NCBI RefSeq assembly: GCF_002163855.1
Contig: NZ_CP019332.1
Location: 2,911,645 to 2,975,644 of the forward strand
Direction of reading: 5' to 3'
DNA: 64,000 nt
Origin: Winogradskyella sp. PC-19
GTDB taxonomy: Bacteria > Bacteroidota > Bacteroidia > Flavobacteriales > Flavobacteriaceae
Below, in pieces: positions 43,691-53,304 of this stretch (the stretch's first letter is position 1; each line of letters opens with the position of its first letter). The notes under the pieces were generated by a model. It saw nothing but the letters and a program-made list of their open reading frames with translations. It made no database searches and was not told the DNA's origin. The translations under genes were made by a program, and so were the position numbers.

Positions 43691-43721
43691 CAAAAATAGT
43701 GGTTTCGTTTTCTGTAACAAA
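43691..43721 (-). promoter_or_regulatory. Consensus promoter of the transketolase operon
   Basis: On the minus strand TTTG (43718-43721), 19 nt, TATTTTTG (43691-43698): a full match. Leader about 20 nt to the ATG at 43665. Confidence 0.8.
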
Positions 43722-43805
43722 GTCTCAAAGAAGCCACTTATTAACGATTTTATTGAATTGCTAACAATTTTAAATTTAATTAAGAGCTTATGCAATTGAG
43801 TTATT

Positions 43806-43813
43806 TATATTTG
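43806..43813 (+). promoter_or_regulatory. -7 box of the tgt operon
   Basis: TATATTTG, 19 nt before the ATG at 43833; followed by GCGC. No TTTG at the correct distance upstream. Confidence 0.55.
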
Positions 43814-43832
43814 CGCTTTCACAACTATTTTA

Positions 43833-44963
43833 ATGGATTTTAAAAAGATTGCCATAGATGCTGGAAGTAAAGCCAGAGCAGGAGAGATAAAAACAGATCA
43901 CGGTAAAATTGAAACACCAATTTTTATGCCAGTGGGTACAGTTGCTACTGTAAAAGGCGTACATCAGCGTGAACTAAAAAACGATATTAATCCTGATATA
44001 ATTTTAGGAAATACCTACCATTTATATCTAAGACCACAAACAAAGATTTTAGAAGAGGCAGGCGGATTACATAAATTTATGAATTGGGATAGAAATATCC
44101 TTACAGATTCTGGCGGTTATCAAGTTTATTCTTTATCTGCAAATCGCAAGATTAAAGAAGAAGGTGTTAAGTTTAAGTCTCATATAGATGGTAGTATGCA
44201 CATGTTTACTCCTGAAAATGTTATGGAGATACAACGTTCTATAGGTGCTGATATTATTATGGCTTTTGATGAGTGTACACCATATCCTTGTGATTATAAT
44301 TATGCTAAGCGCTCGATGCATATGACACATCGATGGTTAGATAGATGTATTAATCATTTAGAAAAAACACCTTTTAAATACGATTACGAACAAACTTTTT
44401 TTCCAATTGTACAAGGCAGTACTTATAAAGATTTGCGAAAACAATCTGCAGAATATATTGCTAATGCAGGTGCGCAAGGTAATGCAATTGGCGGTTTGTC
44501 AGTAGGAGAACCTGCAGAGGAAATGTACGGTATGACTGAAGTAGTTTGTGATATTTTACCAGAAGACAAACCAAGATATTTAATGGGAGTTGGTACGCCA
44601 ATAAATATTTTAGAAAATATTGCGTTAGGTGTAGATATGTTTGACTGTGTAATGCCAACAAGAAATGCAAGAAATGGCATGCTTTTTACAGCTCATGGCA
44701 CCATTAATATAAAGAACGCTAAATGGGCTAATGATTTTTCACCTATTGACGATATGGGTATTACATATGTAGATACAGATTACAGTAAAGCATATTTAAA
44801 ACATTTGTTTACAGTAAATGAATTATTAGGAAAACAAATTGCAACTATACATAATCTTGGATTCTATCTTTGGTTAGTGAGAGAAGCACGTAAACATATA
44901 ATTGCGGGTGATTTTAGAGTTTGGAAGGATAAAATGGTAAAACAAATGGATAAACGTTTGTAA
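43833..44963 (+). CDS. tgt: Queuine tRNA-ribosyltransferase lacking the zinc cysteines
   Basis: Exchanges guanine 34 of GUN-anticodon tRNAs for preQ1, a step of queuosine synthesis. 376 residues: IFMPVGTVATVKGV, LTDSGGYQVYSL with the catalytic base Asp, FDECTPYP, GGLSVGEP (base pocket), and the nucleophile Asp in GVDMFDCVMPTRNARNG. The zinc site CxCxxC of the E. coli enzyme is absent: the aligned stretch before YSKAYLKHL reads MGITYVD; only the His of TIHNL remains. The flavobacterial branch seems to manage without zinc. Followed by the permease gene after 3 nt. Confidence 0.93.
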   Translation: MDFKKIAIDAGSKARAGEIKTDHGKIETPIFMPVGTVATVKGVHQRELKNDINPDIILGNTYHLYLRPQTKILEEAGGLHKFMNWDRNILTDSGGYQVYSLSANRKIKEEGVKFKSHIDGSMHMFTPENVMEIQRSIGADIIMAFDECTPYPCDYNYAKRSMHMTHRWLDRCINHLEKTPFKYDYEQTFFPIVQGSTYKDLRKQSAEYIANAGAQGNAIGGLSVGEPAEEMYGMTEVVCDILPEDKPRYLMGVGTPINILENIALGVDMFDCVMPTRNARNGMLFTAHGTINIKNAKWANDFSPIDDMGITYVDTDYSKAYLKHLFTVNELLGKQIATIHNLGFYLWLVREARKHIIAGDFRVWKDKMVKQMDKRL

Positions 44964-44966
44964 AAA

Positions 44967-46046
44967 ATGAAAATATTAGATTGGTACATACTAAAGCGTT
45001 ATTTGTTTACATTTTTAATGATGTTACTACTATTTATACCGATTGCTATAATGGTTCACCTTGCCGAAAAAATTGGTAAGATTATAAGTAACGATGTGCC
45101 ATTTGATGAGTTGGCTTTATATCTACTTAATTTTACTATATATTTTGCTAACCTATTATTCCCATTATTTTTATTTCTTTCAGTTATATTTTTTACTTCA
45201 AAATTAGCTAGAAATACTGAGATTGTAGCTTTTTTGAGTTCTGGTGTTTCTTTTACAAGATTTTTAAGACCATATATAATTGGAGCAACAATAGTAGCAC
45301 TAATGGCTTTAGGCTTAGGAATGTTTTTGGCACCAAAAGCAAGCCAAGGGTTTAATGAATTCAAGTATAAATACTTATCGCGAAATAAGAATATTCAAGA
45401 TACAAAGGATGTTTTTAGAAGAATTACAGACAACGATATTATATACGTAAGCTCTTATGACCCTAAAAGTAAGAGAGGTCAAAATTTCACTTTAGAACAT
45501 TTTGAAGATGATAGATTAGAGTATAAGATATTCGCAAGTAGTATTCAATATATGGAAGAAGATTCTATATATAAATTAAGATCATACTATAAGAGAAGCT
45601 TTGACAGTATTGGTAATGTGACCGTTGAAGAAAAACGTGTTCTAAATGTTGAATTTTCTTTTGATACTGAGGACTTGACACCAGTTAACTACATAGCTGA
45701 AACTAAGCCATATGACGAACTTGTAGATTTTATTGAGAAAGAAAAGCAAAGAGGCTCACCCAATATAGGTAGATACGAAGTTGTGAAGTTCAAAAAGTGG
45801 AGCTTACCAGCATCAGTATTTATCTTGACCATTATAGCAGTAGCAGTTTCGTCAAAAAAACGACGTGGAGGCATGGGTGTAAACCTAGCTATAGGTATTA
45901 CTATTGCCATGGTTTATGTGTTTTTTGACAAGATATTTGGTGTAATGGCACAACAATCTAACTTCTCACCTTTAGTAGCTGTATGGTTTCCAAACATTGT
46001 TTTTGGTACATTAGCAGGATATTTACTATACAATGCGAGGCGATAA
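44967..46046 (+). CDS. LptF/LptG-family lipopolysaccharide export permease
   Basis: 359 residues. Three membrane segments at the N-terminus (ILDWYILKRYLFTFLMMLLLFIP at the start), a periplasmic beta-jellyroll of about 150 residues in the middle, and three segments at the end, the plan of LptF/LptG, which pull lipopolysaccharide from the inner membrane together with LptB. Which of the two it is cannot be told; the partner gene is not in the window. It overlaps the next gene by 14 nt. Confidence 0.88.
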   Translation: MKILDWYILKRYLFTFLMMLLLFIPIAIMVHLAEKIGKIISNDVPFDELALYLLNFTIYFANLLFPLFLFLSVIFFTSKLARNTEIVAFLSSGVSFTRFLRPYIIGATIVALMALGLGMFLAPKASQGFNEFKYKYLSRNKNIQDTKDVFRRITDNDIIYVSSYDPKSKRGQNFTLEHFEDDRLEYKIFASSIQYMEEDSIYKLRSYYKRSFDSIGNVTVEEKRVLNVEFSFDTEDLTPVNYIAETKPYDELVDFIEKEKQRGSPNIGRYEVVKFKKWSLPASVFILTIIAVAVSSKKRRGGMGVNLAIGITIAMVYVFFDKIFGVMAQQSNFSPLVAVWFPNIVFGTLAGYLLYNARR

Positions 46047-46932
46047 TTTTAAGCATTACTTACACTTACATTTTTTAGTTTTCATAGCTGGATTTACTGC
46101 AATTTTAGGCGAAAAGATATCCATTGGCTCTTTTTCTTTAGTTTGGTATCGTATGTTAATAGCTGGTGTTTTAATGTACTTGTATATCAAAATCACAAAG
46201 AAAAACCTAAAAATTAGTAGTCGATTAGCTATGCAATTAAGTATTGCTGGATTTATAATTGCGGCACACTGGATTACATTCTTCGAAGCTATTAATCAAT
46301 CTAATGTTTCTATTACTTTAGCAATGTTTTCTTCTGGAGCATTTTTCGCTTCATTTATTGAGCCTATTTTTTTTAAACGAAAAATTTTGTGGTACGAAAT
46401 TTTATTTGGTATAGTAGTAATTTTTGGAGTGTTTTTAATTGTTCAAGGCGAGTTAGACTATATTAATGGCATTCTTTTAGGTATAGCATCAGCTTTGTTT
46501 TCTACTCTTTTTGCAGTTATTAACGGTAAACTAATTTTAAAACATAGGGCTAGTGTTATCTCATTTTATGAGTTTGTTAGCGGTGTTGTATGTATAAGTA
46601 TAGGTATTGGGATTTTTTATGGTGGTTTTGATACAGAATTTTTTAATCTTTCAAACGAAGATTGGACCTATATAGTAGTATTAGCTTCAATTTGTACTGC
46701 TTACGCCTTTATTGCAGCAGTAGAAGTGATGAAATATATTTCGCCTTTCACAGTAATATTAAGTTATAATTTAGAACCTGTTTATGGTATACTATTGGCA
46801 CTATATTTCTTCCCAGAAAATGAACAAATGTCACCTCAATTTTATTATGGTGCTATAATAGTCATACTTGCTGTTGTTTTAGATGCTATTATTAAGAATT
46901 ACCGTACAAAGAAATTGAAAAAATCTAATTAA
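46033..46932 (+). CDS. EamA/DMT-family transporter
   Basis: 299 residues, ten hydrophobic segments in two EamA repeats (about residues 8-140 and 150-285). Family-like parts are AAHWITFFEAINQSNVS in the first half and YNLEPVYGILLALYFFPE in the second. Exporter of small metabolites; substrate unknown. The start is inside the 3' end of the permease gene, so expression is coupled. The C-terminus is basic (KNYRTKKLKKSN), expected on the inside. Confidence 0.88.
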   Translation: MRGDNFKHYLHLHFLVFIAGFTAILGEKISIGSFSLVWYRMLIAGVLMYLYIKITKKNLKISSRLAMQLSIAGFIIAAHWITFFEAINQSNVSITLAMFSSGAFFASFIEPIFFKRKILWYEILFGIVVIFGVFLIVQGELDYINGILLGIASALFSTLFAVINGKLILKHRASVISFYEFVSGVVCISIGIGIFYGGFDTEFFNLSNEDWTYIVVLASICTAYAFIAAVEVMKYISPFTVILSYNLEPVYGILLALYFFPENEQMSPQFYYGAIIVILAVVLDAIIKNYRTKKLKKSN

Positions 46933-46967
46933 TTACATTAAAATGTCATTAGCTGTAGAGTAATTTA

Positions 46968-46975
46968 TATTTTTG
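46968..46975 (+). promoter_or_regulatory. -7 box of accA
   Basis: TATTTTTG, 32 nt before the ATG at 47008. The -33 position is not conserved. Confidence 0.5.
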
Positions 46976-47007
46976 TGGACTAACTAAAAAAACTAACTTC
47001 AAATTGT

Positions 47008-47958
47008 ATGGAATATTTAGAGTTTGAATTACCAATAAAAGAATTAGAAGATCAATTACAAAAATGCAAGGTCATTGGAGATGAAAGTGAAGTTGACGTA
47101 ACTGAGACCTGTAAACAAATTGAAAAGAAATTAGCTGAAACCAAAAAAGATATTTATAAAAATCTATCGGCTTGGCAACGAGTTCAACTATCTAGACATC
47201 CAGATAGACCTTACACATTAGACCATATAAATGCGCTTTGTGGCGATTCGTTTTTAGAATTACATGGTGACAGGAATGTAAAGGACGATAAAGCTATGAT
47301 AGGTGGTCTAGGTAAAATAGGTGACCAAACTTATATGTTTATCGGCCAGCAAAAAGGTTTTAATACTAAAACAAGACAGTATAGAAACTTTGGGATGTCT
47401 AATCCAGAGGGTTACCGTAAAGCATTACGCTTAATGAAGTCTGCAGAAAAATTTGGAATTCCAGTTGTTACTTTAATTGATACACCTGGTGCTTATCCTG
47501 GTTTTGAAGCAGAAGAACGTGGACAAGGAGAAGCTATTGCAAGAAATATATTAGAGATGACTCGTTTAAAGGTCCCAATCATTACCATAATCATTGGTGA
47601 AGGTGCATCTGGTGGTGCATTAGGTATCGGTGTAGGAGATAAGGTGATGATGTTAGAAAACACTTGGTATTCTGTAATTTCTCCAGAATCTTGTTCTTCA
47701 ATTTTATGGCGTAGTTGGGAATATAAAGAGCAAGCAGCCGAAGCGTTAAAGTTAACAGCCAAGGACATGAAACGTATGAAGCTAGTTGATCAAATTATTA
47801 AAGAACCCTTAGGTGGCGCGCACAAAGACAGAAATAAAACATTTTTAGCAGTAAGAGATGCTATTGTCAAAACTTTTGATGAGCTCAAAAACTTATCACC
47901 AAAAGAATTGGTTAAGCAACGCATGGAAAAATATGGCGAAATGGGAGTTTATAAATAA
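47008..47958 (+). CDS. accA: Acetyl-CoA carboxylase carboxyltransferase subunit alpha
   Basis: Transfers carboxyl from biotin to acetyl-CoA for fatty-acid synthesis. 316 residues, standard length. [14 protein letters not shown] at the N-terminus, [21 protein letters not shown], and the crotonase-like core with [17 protein letters not shown] (oxyanion-hole Gly pairs), [15 protein letters not shown] and [14 protein letters not shown]. The beta subunit is not in the window. It is transcribed alone, closed by a terminator. Confidence 0.96.
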   Translation: MEYLEFELPIKELEDQLQKCKVIGDESEVDVTETCKQIEKKLAETKKDIYKNLSAWQRVQLSRHPDRPYTLDHINALCGDSFLELHGDRNVKDDKAMIGGLGKIGDQTYMFIGQQKGFNTKTRQYRNFGMSNPEGYRKALRLMKSAEKFGIPVVTLIDTPGAYPGFEAEERGQGEAIARNILEMTRLKVPIITIIIGEGASGGALGIGVGDKVMMLENTWYSVISPESCSSILWRSWEYKEQAAEALKLTAKDMKRMKLVDQIIKEPLGGAHKDRNKTFLAVRDAIVKTFDELKNLSPKELVKQRMEKYGEMGVYK

Positions 47959-47987
47959 AAACTTCAATAAAACATAGTATACTTAAA

Positions 47988-48017
47988 AAGACTGAAGCCT
48001 ACTGCTTCAGTTTTTTT
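47988..48017 (+). terminator. Terminator after accA
   Basis: ACTGAAGC, 5-nt loop, GCTTCAGT, seven T. Confidence 0.9.
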
Positions 48018-48041
48018 ATCGCTATTAACAATAAAATCAAG

Positions 48042-48077
48042 TTATCAACAGGTGAAATGTTAATCAGTTGTTGATGA
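48042..48077. promoter_or_regulatory. Pair of near DnaA boxes before dnaB
   Basis: TTATCAACA (48042-48050) and, inverted, TGTTGATGA (48069-48077); each is one or two bases off the DnaA box TTATCCACA. They also form an ATCAACA/TGTTGAT inverted repeat. They lie in the 248-bp gap before dnaB, which otherwise holds only AT-rich leader sequence. Weak. Confidence 0.25.
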
Positions 48078-48206
48078 TTGGAAGTAAGTAAATCAGTGTT
48101 TTCTTAACGATTTAGTTACTTTCGTAAGCCTTTGAAAAAGAAATATTATCTTTAAAAGTGTAAACTCATTTTTATATAATTAATCCGCTAAATTGAGTAA
48201 TCAATA

Positions 48207-49739
48207 ATGAAACAACCAAATCCAGTACAAGGCTATAAAGTCGATAAAAGCTCCTTAATAAGCTTGGAAAAAGGGAAAATACCACCTCAAGCATTAGATT
48301 TGGAGGAGGTTGTGCTTGGTGCAATGATGATTGATAAAAAGGGAGTTGATGAGGTTATTGATATTTTAAGCCCTGATGCTTTTTACAAAGAATCACATAA
48401 ATTTATATTCGAATCTATTTTCAAATTATTTGAAAATAGTGAACCAGTAGACTTATTAACAGTTTCAACACAATTAAGAAAAGAAGGAAAGCTAGATTTA
48501 GTCGGCGGTGATTTTTATCTAATATCTTTAACGCAACGTGTATCTTCTTCAGCACATATTGAGTTCCATGCACGCATTATTCTTCAAAAGTATATACAAA
48601 GAAGCCTTATTAAAATTTCAAACGAAATTATTGAAGACGCTTATGATGAAGGACAAGATGTATTTGATTTATTAGACAATGCAGAAGCAAAACTTTACGA
48701 GGTTACCCAAGGTAATGTAAAGAAGTCAACCGAAACTGCTCAGAGTCTGGTAATTCAAGCAAAGAAAAAGATTGAAGAGATTTCCAATAAAGAGGGTATG
48801 AGTGGAATTCCTTCTGGATTTGACAAGCTTGATAAGTTAACATCTGGTTGGCAACCTTCTGATTTGGTAATTATTGCTGCTCGTCCAGGTATGGGTAAAA
48901 CAGCTTTTACGTTAACAATGGCTCGAAATGTCGCTGTAAATAGTAATATTCCAGTTGCATTTTTCTCTTTAGAAATGTCATCCGTACAGTTAATTACACG
49001 TTTGATTTCTAGTGAAACTGGTTTATCTTCAGAAAAACTAAGAACAGGTAAGTTAGAAAAACATGAGTGGGAGCAACTCAATGTCAAGGTTAAGACTTTA
49101 GAGAAAGCACCTTTATTTATTGATGATACACCTTCACTTTCAATATTTGATTTACGAGCAAAAGCCCGTCGTCTAGCTTCTCAATACGGTATTAAAATGA
49201 TAATGATCGATTATCTGCAATTAATGACTGGTGGAGGAAGTAATAAAAACGGTAATCGTGAACAAGAAATTTCTATGATTTCTCGTAACTTAAAAGCTTT
49301 AGCCAAAGAATTAAATATTCCTGTAATTGCGCTATCTCAATTATCTCGTGCAGTAGAAACTCGAGGTGGAAGTAAAAGACCTTTATTATCTGATTTACGT
49401 GAATCTGGTGCAATTGAACAAGATGCAGATATTGTATCATTTATTTATCGACCTGAGTATTATAAAATTGACGAATGGGATGATGAAGAACGTTCACCTA
49501 CTGAAGGACAAGGAGAATTTATTGTAGCAAAACACAGAAATGGTGGTTTAGAAAATATACGACTAAAATTCATTGGACACTTAGGTAAGTTTGATAATTT
49601 AGATGATTTTGACACACCATTTGGAGAGTTTCACTCAAAAATGAATGCTGCGGCAAACGATGATACCTTTAAGACAGACCATTTTCCATCCGCAAGTGAT
49701 GCTTTTGACGCTCCAGAAGATGATGGTGTTCCTTTTTAA
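48207..49739 (+). CDS. dnaB: Replicative DNA helicase
   Basis: Hexameric helicase at the replication fork. 510 residues. N-terminal domain (IPPQALDLEEVVLGAMMID), linker, and RecA-like domain: Walker A AARPGMGKTAF (about residues 228-238), FFSLEMSS, Walker B IMIDYLQLM, LKALAKELNIPVIALSQLSR and the arginine-finger region RPLLSDLRESGAIEQDAD. No intein interrupts it. The C-terminal tail is acidic (DAFDAPEDDGVPF), usual for flavobacteria. Confidence 0.96.
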   Translation: MKQPNPVQGYKVDKSSLISLEKGKIPPQALDLEEVVLGAMMIDKKGVDEVIDILSPDAFYKESHKFIFESIFKLFENSEPVDLLTVSTQLRKEGKLDLVGGDFYLISLTQRVSSSAHIEFHARIILQKYIQRSLIKISNEIIEDAYDEGQDVFDLLDNAEAKLYEVTQGNVKKSTETAQSLVIQAKKKIEEISNKEGMSGIPSGFDKLDKLTSGWQPSDLVIIAARPGMGKTAFTLTMARNVAVNSNIPVAFFSLEMSSVQLITRLISSETGLSSEKLRTGKLEKHEWEQLNVKVKTLEKAPLFIDDTPSLSIFDLRAKARRLASQYGIKMIMIDYLQLMTGGGSNKNGNREQEISMISRNLKALAKELNIPVIALSQLSRAVETRGGSKRPLLSDLRESGAIEQDADIVSFIYRPEYYKIDEWDDEERSPTEGQGEFIVAKHRNGGLENIRLKFIGHLGKFDNLDDFDTPFGEFHSKMNAAANDDTFKTDHFPSASDAFDAPEDDGVPF

Positions 49740-49812
49740 ATATTTATAATTTTACTAAGAGTTATTTGATGTTTTATGTATTAATTTTATCAAATATTCT
49801 ATTTTCTGCCCT

Positions 49813-50853
49813 ATGCTTAACGAAAGACGTACAACAAATATATTATTGCTAATTATAGCAGTGCCAATAGTGTTTTATCTACTTAAGGTGCTATCATTTA
49901 TATTTATCCCATTGATTTTTTCAATGTTTATTGCGTTGTTGTTTCTACCGCTAATGCGTTGGTTAGGTCGAAGAAAAATTCCAAAATTTGTAAGTATAAT
50001 AATTGTATTATTCTTGGTTGCTGCCGGATTAAAAATAGGTATTGAGCTTATACAATTATCTAGTAGAGAGATTTTAGCAAATAACGCAGAGTTTCTTGAG
50101 AAAGCAGAACCAAAGATAAATAGTCTAAAAGGTTATTTATCCGACAGCTTTGGTATTGAATTTGAATCAAAAAAGAACGTTTTTGCTCAATTCTTTCAAA
50201 AAGAAAACATTGGTTCCACCATTGGATTTTTGAGAAAATTTTTGACGACTTTGTTAATGACTGCATTTTTTGTTGTCCTTTGGCTTGCAGAATCTATTAA
50301 TGTACAAGCAATGCTAAACAATACAATATTAAAACAAAAGTACACCTCGGTAAAAGCATTTATGAAAATCGAAAAAGACCTTATTAAGTTCATTAAGGTA
50401 AAGGTTTTGGTAAGTGCCTTAACAGGAATTTTTACTGGCTTAATGTGTGTATTTTTTGATGTTAGCTTTCCTATTTTTTGGGGGTTATTTGCTTTTGTTA
50501 TTAATTTTGTACAAATGGTCGGCTCTTTTGTATCTGTAATATTACTTTCAATATTTGCCTTTGTAGAGTTGGATACCTCTAGTACATTATTGTTTTTTAT
50601 ACTTTCAATTACTTTAGTTCAAGTTGTATTTGGAGCTATATTAGAACCAATTTTTATGGGAAAATCCTTTTCTATAAATATAATAGCAGTTTTAGTAATG
50701 TTAATGTTTTGGGGCTTTTTATGGGGAATTCCAGGTTTAATTATGGCTATTCCAATAACAGTATTTCTAAAAATAATCATGGAGCAGTTTAAGGGTACAA
50801 AAGTTATTGCCAGTCTGCTCTCAGGAAAACAAACATCCTTGAATGATTATTAA
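49813..50853 (+). CDS. AI-2E-family (PerM/TqsA-like) permease
   Basis: 346 residues with seven or eight hydrophobic segments; two at the N-terminus, a soluble stretch of about 90 residues (65-155), then a block of segments ending in GIPGLIMAIPITVFLK, the most conserved signature of the family. Known members export small signals or act as Na/H antiporters; the substrate here is unknown. Transcribed on its own or with dnaB, 73 nt upstream. Confidence 0.88.
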   Translation: MLNERRTTNILLLIIAVPIVFYLLKVLSFIFIPLIFSMFIALLFLPLMRWLGRRKIPKFVSIIIVLFLVAAGLKIGIELIQLSSREILANNAEFLEKAEPKINSLKGYLSDSFGIEFESKKNVFAQFFQKENIGSTIGFLRKFLTTLLMTAFFVVLWLAESINVQAMLNNTILKQKYTSVKAFMKIEKDLIKFIKVKVLVSALTGIFTGLMCVFFDVSFPIFWGLFAFVINFVQMVGSFVSVILLSIFAFVELDTSSTLLFFILSITLVQVVFGAILEPIFMGKSFSINIIAVLVMLMFWGFLWGIPGLIMAIPITVFLKIIMEQFKGTKVIASLLSGKQTSLNDY

Positions 50854-50933
50854 TTTATCAATATCATAAAAGAATAATAAAGAGTTCGCTAGCTTTAGTT
50901 TTTTAAGTATCTTTCATTTAGAAATTATAGAAA

Positions 50934-52193
50934 TTGAAAAAGCACATTTTATTATTGATAATAGTCCTTAGTGGCTATTTTGTTCATGCGTCTTACTTGT
51001 TGATTCCTATGGATGCAGAAACTCAAGAAAATCACCTTAAAGCTTATGGTGTTACTTTCTGGACACTAGAAAGAAATCTCAAAGTAAAATGGCTATTAAA
51101 TTATAGAGGTGGTTCTTTTTTATTACCTGATGCAGAAATTATTCAACGAGAATGTCAAATAAGAGGTGTTTCTTTTGAAATTATATCTGATAGTCAGGCT
51201 ACTAAAATTTTAGACGATATATCGAGTCCTTCTGTTAATCAAGAGGCTGTTGTATTAGAAAAAGCACCAAAAATTGCTGTTTATACACCTTACGGTAAGC
51301 AGCCATGGGACGATGCAGTTACTATGGTTTTGACTTATGCAGAAATCCCATATGAAACTATTTATGACGAAGAGGTATTAAAAGACGAATTATTGCTTTA
51401 TGATTGGTTACACCTTCATCACGAAGATTTTACTGGGCAATTCGGTAAATTTTATCGTAGTTACCGTTCTGCCGCATGGTATATTAAAGAGAAGAAAGAG
51501 GCTGAGGCATTAGCTAAACGCTTAGGGTATAATAAGGTTTCAGATGCAAAATTAGCAGTTGCACTAAAAATTAGAAATTATGTTGCAGGTGGCGGTTTTA
51601 TGTTTGCTATGTGTTCTGCAACTGACAGTTTTGATATAGCATTGTCAGCAGAAAATGTTGATATCTGTGAGCCAATGTTTGATGGTGACGGAAGTGATGC
51701 AGGTTATCAGAACAAGATTGATTTTAAAAACACTTTTGCATTCAAAGATTTCATTCTAGAGAGAAATCCTAATATTTATGAGTTTTCTTCAATTGACATG
51801 ACTCGTAAACGCAAGATACCAAAGTCAACTGATTATTTTTCACTAATGCAATACTCAGCTAAATGGGATCCAATCCCAACAATGCTTACTCAAAATCACA
51901 CAGCTTTGGTAAAAGGTTTTATGGGGCAAACGACATCATTCACACGTGAGCAAATAAAATCAAACGTCTTGGTTATGGGAGAAAATAAAACCAACGGTGA
52001 GGCAAAATATATACACGGAATTAAAGGTAAAGGCTTCTTTACTTTCTACGGAGGTCATGACCCTGAAGATTATACCCATCGTGTTGGAGACCCAAAAACA
52101 GAGCTTGATTTACATCCAACTTCACCAGGATATCGCTTAATACTTAATAATGTATTATTTCCAGCTGCTAAAAAGAAGAAGCAAAAAACTTGA
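50934..52193 (+). CDS. Exported protein annotated as asparagine synthetase B-like
   Basis: 419 residues, signal peptide (about 1-19, ending VHAS). I recognise the protein as the one usually labelled asparagine synthetase B in flavobacteria, but no AsnB catalytic parts are present: no N-terminal Cys for the amidotransferase and no PP-loop SGGxDS. Conserved-looking stretches: YLLIPMDAETQENHLKAYG, KIAVYTPYGKQPWDDAV, DWLHLHHEDFTGQFG and GGHDPEDYTHRVGDP. The middle part suggests a class I amidotransferase-like or peptidase-like flavodoxin fold. The true function is unknown. Start is TTG. It precedes the cyclase gene by 10 nt. Confidence 0.7.
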   Translation: MKKHILLLIIVLSGYFVHASYLLIPMDAETQENHLKAYGVTFWTLERNLKVKWLLNYRGGSFLLPDAEIIQRECQIRGVSFEIISDSQATKILDDISSPSVNQEAVVLEKAPKIAVYTPYGKQPWDDAVTMVLTYAEIPYETIYDEEVLKDELLLYDWLHLHHEDFTGQFGKFYRSYRSAAWYIKEKKEAEALAKRLGYNKVSDAKLAVALKIRNYVAGGGFMFAMCSATDSFDIALSAENVDICEPMFDGDGSDAGYQNKIDFKNTFAFKDFILERNPNIYEFSSIDMTRKRKIPKSTDYFSLMQYSAKWDPIPTMLTQNHTALVKGFMGQTTSFTREQIKSNVLVMGENKTNGEAKYIHGIKGKGFFTFYGGHDPEDYTHRVGDPKTELDLHPTSPGYRLILNNVLFPAAKKKKQKT

Positions 52194-52203
52194 GTTGTTT
52201 TAG

Positions 52204-53286
52204 ATGTCCAATAGAATTTCGTCTTTTTTTAAGTTGCTTTTAATTTCATCCATTTTTTGGGTGTTAGTATTTCTTTTATTTACTGCAATTAGATATAATG
52301 GCTTAGAAGAGGAAATGCACTTATATACAGATGATGAATTATTTTTACCAATCAGAGCTATTTATGAAGCTGCTATTGTATTTGGTCTTACAATAAGTCT
52401 TTTTTATGCTACAATAGAGTTTTTATTTGATAGACTGGCTAAACGATTCATCTTAGGGGTAAGTATTTTTCTTAAATCGATTATATATTTTATTCTAATC
52501 GTAGTTATGGTTAGCTTAACTTCTTTTCATCTTGAAGAGCAGATAGATATAGATATATATAATGAAAGAGGTTGGTGGAGAGATGATCCATTTTTTTGGA
52601 TTACAGTAATCTATTTTGTTAGTGCCTCAGTTGTTTTTTCGTTATTTAGAATTGCAAATGATAGGTTTGGTCGTGGTAATTTTATTCAAATTCTTTTAGG
52701 TAAATATAAACGCCCAAAGGAACAGGAACATGTTTTGATGTTTATTGATTTAAAAGACTCTACAAAAATTGCCGAAAAATTAGGACATCACAAATACAGT
52801 CAATTCATTCAAGATTGCTTTATTGATTTAAACATGTCTTTAAATAATTTTGAAGCTGAAGTTTACCAATATGTAGGTGATGAAGCTGTTATTTATTGGC
52901 CAAGTAAAAAAGGATTTAGGAATAATAATTGCATAAATCTGTTTTTTGCGTTCGAAAAAAGATTAAATAGAAGAGAAGACTATTACAAAAACAAATACGC
53001 TTTTAATCCTAAATTTAAAGCAGGTTTGCATTTTGGTAAGCTTATGGTTGCTGAAATAGGAACTATAAAAAAAGATTTGGCTTTTCATGGAGATGTAATA
53101 AATACTGCGTCAAGGATACAAAGCCTTTGCAATATATTTAATCAGCACCTACTAGTGTCAGAGTCGGTTTTAGAAAAATTAAATATATCTAAATCTCATT
53201 ATAAGTTACTTTCTCAGGATATGGAACTAAAAGGGAAAGAAGAACGCTTAAAGATTTATGCCATATATAAAAAAACCGATTCGTAA
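52204..53286 (+). CDS. Membrane-bound class III adenylate/guanylate cyclase
   Basis: 360 residues. Four hydrophobic segments (about residues 8-28, 50-70, 85-105, 130-150), then the catalytic domain from about 175. Metal-binding Asp residues in MFIDLKDST and YVGDEAVI, and the transition-state Asn/Arg pair in GDVINTASRIQSL, are all present, so it should be active. Purine-selecting residues are not clear enough to choose cAMP or cGMP. The membrane part has no known sensor domain. Possible link to the Crp/Fnr regulator is speculative. The terminator begins inside its last codons. Confidence 0.87.
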   Translation: MSNRISSFFKLLLISSIFWVLVFLLFTAIRYNGLEEEMHLYTDDELFLPIRAIYEAAIVFGLTISLFYATIEFLFDRLAKRFILGVSIFLKSIIYFILIVVMVSLTSFHLEEQIDIDIYNERGWWRDDPFFWITVIYFVSASVVFSLFRIANDRFGRGNFIQILLGKYKRPKEQEHVLMFIDLKDSTKIAEKLGHHKYSQFIQDCFIDLNMSLNNFEAEVYQYVGDEAVIYWPSKKGFRNNNCINLFFAFEKRLNRREDYYKNKYAFNPKFKAGLHFGKLMVAEIGTIKKDLAFHGDVINTASRIQSLCNIFNQHLLVSESVLEKLNISKSHYKLLSQDMELKGKEERLKIYAIYKKTDS

Positions 53287-53300
53287 AGAACCGGTTTTTG
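53269..53300. terminator. Terminator between the cyclase and amidohydrolase genes
   Basis: AAAAACCG (53271-53278) pairs with CGGTTTTT (53292-53299). It overlaps the cyclase stop and ends 5 nt from the amidohydrolase stop, working on both strands. Confidence 0.8.
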
Positions 53301-53304
53301 ATTT

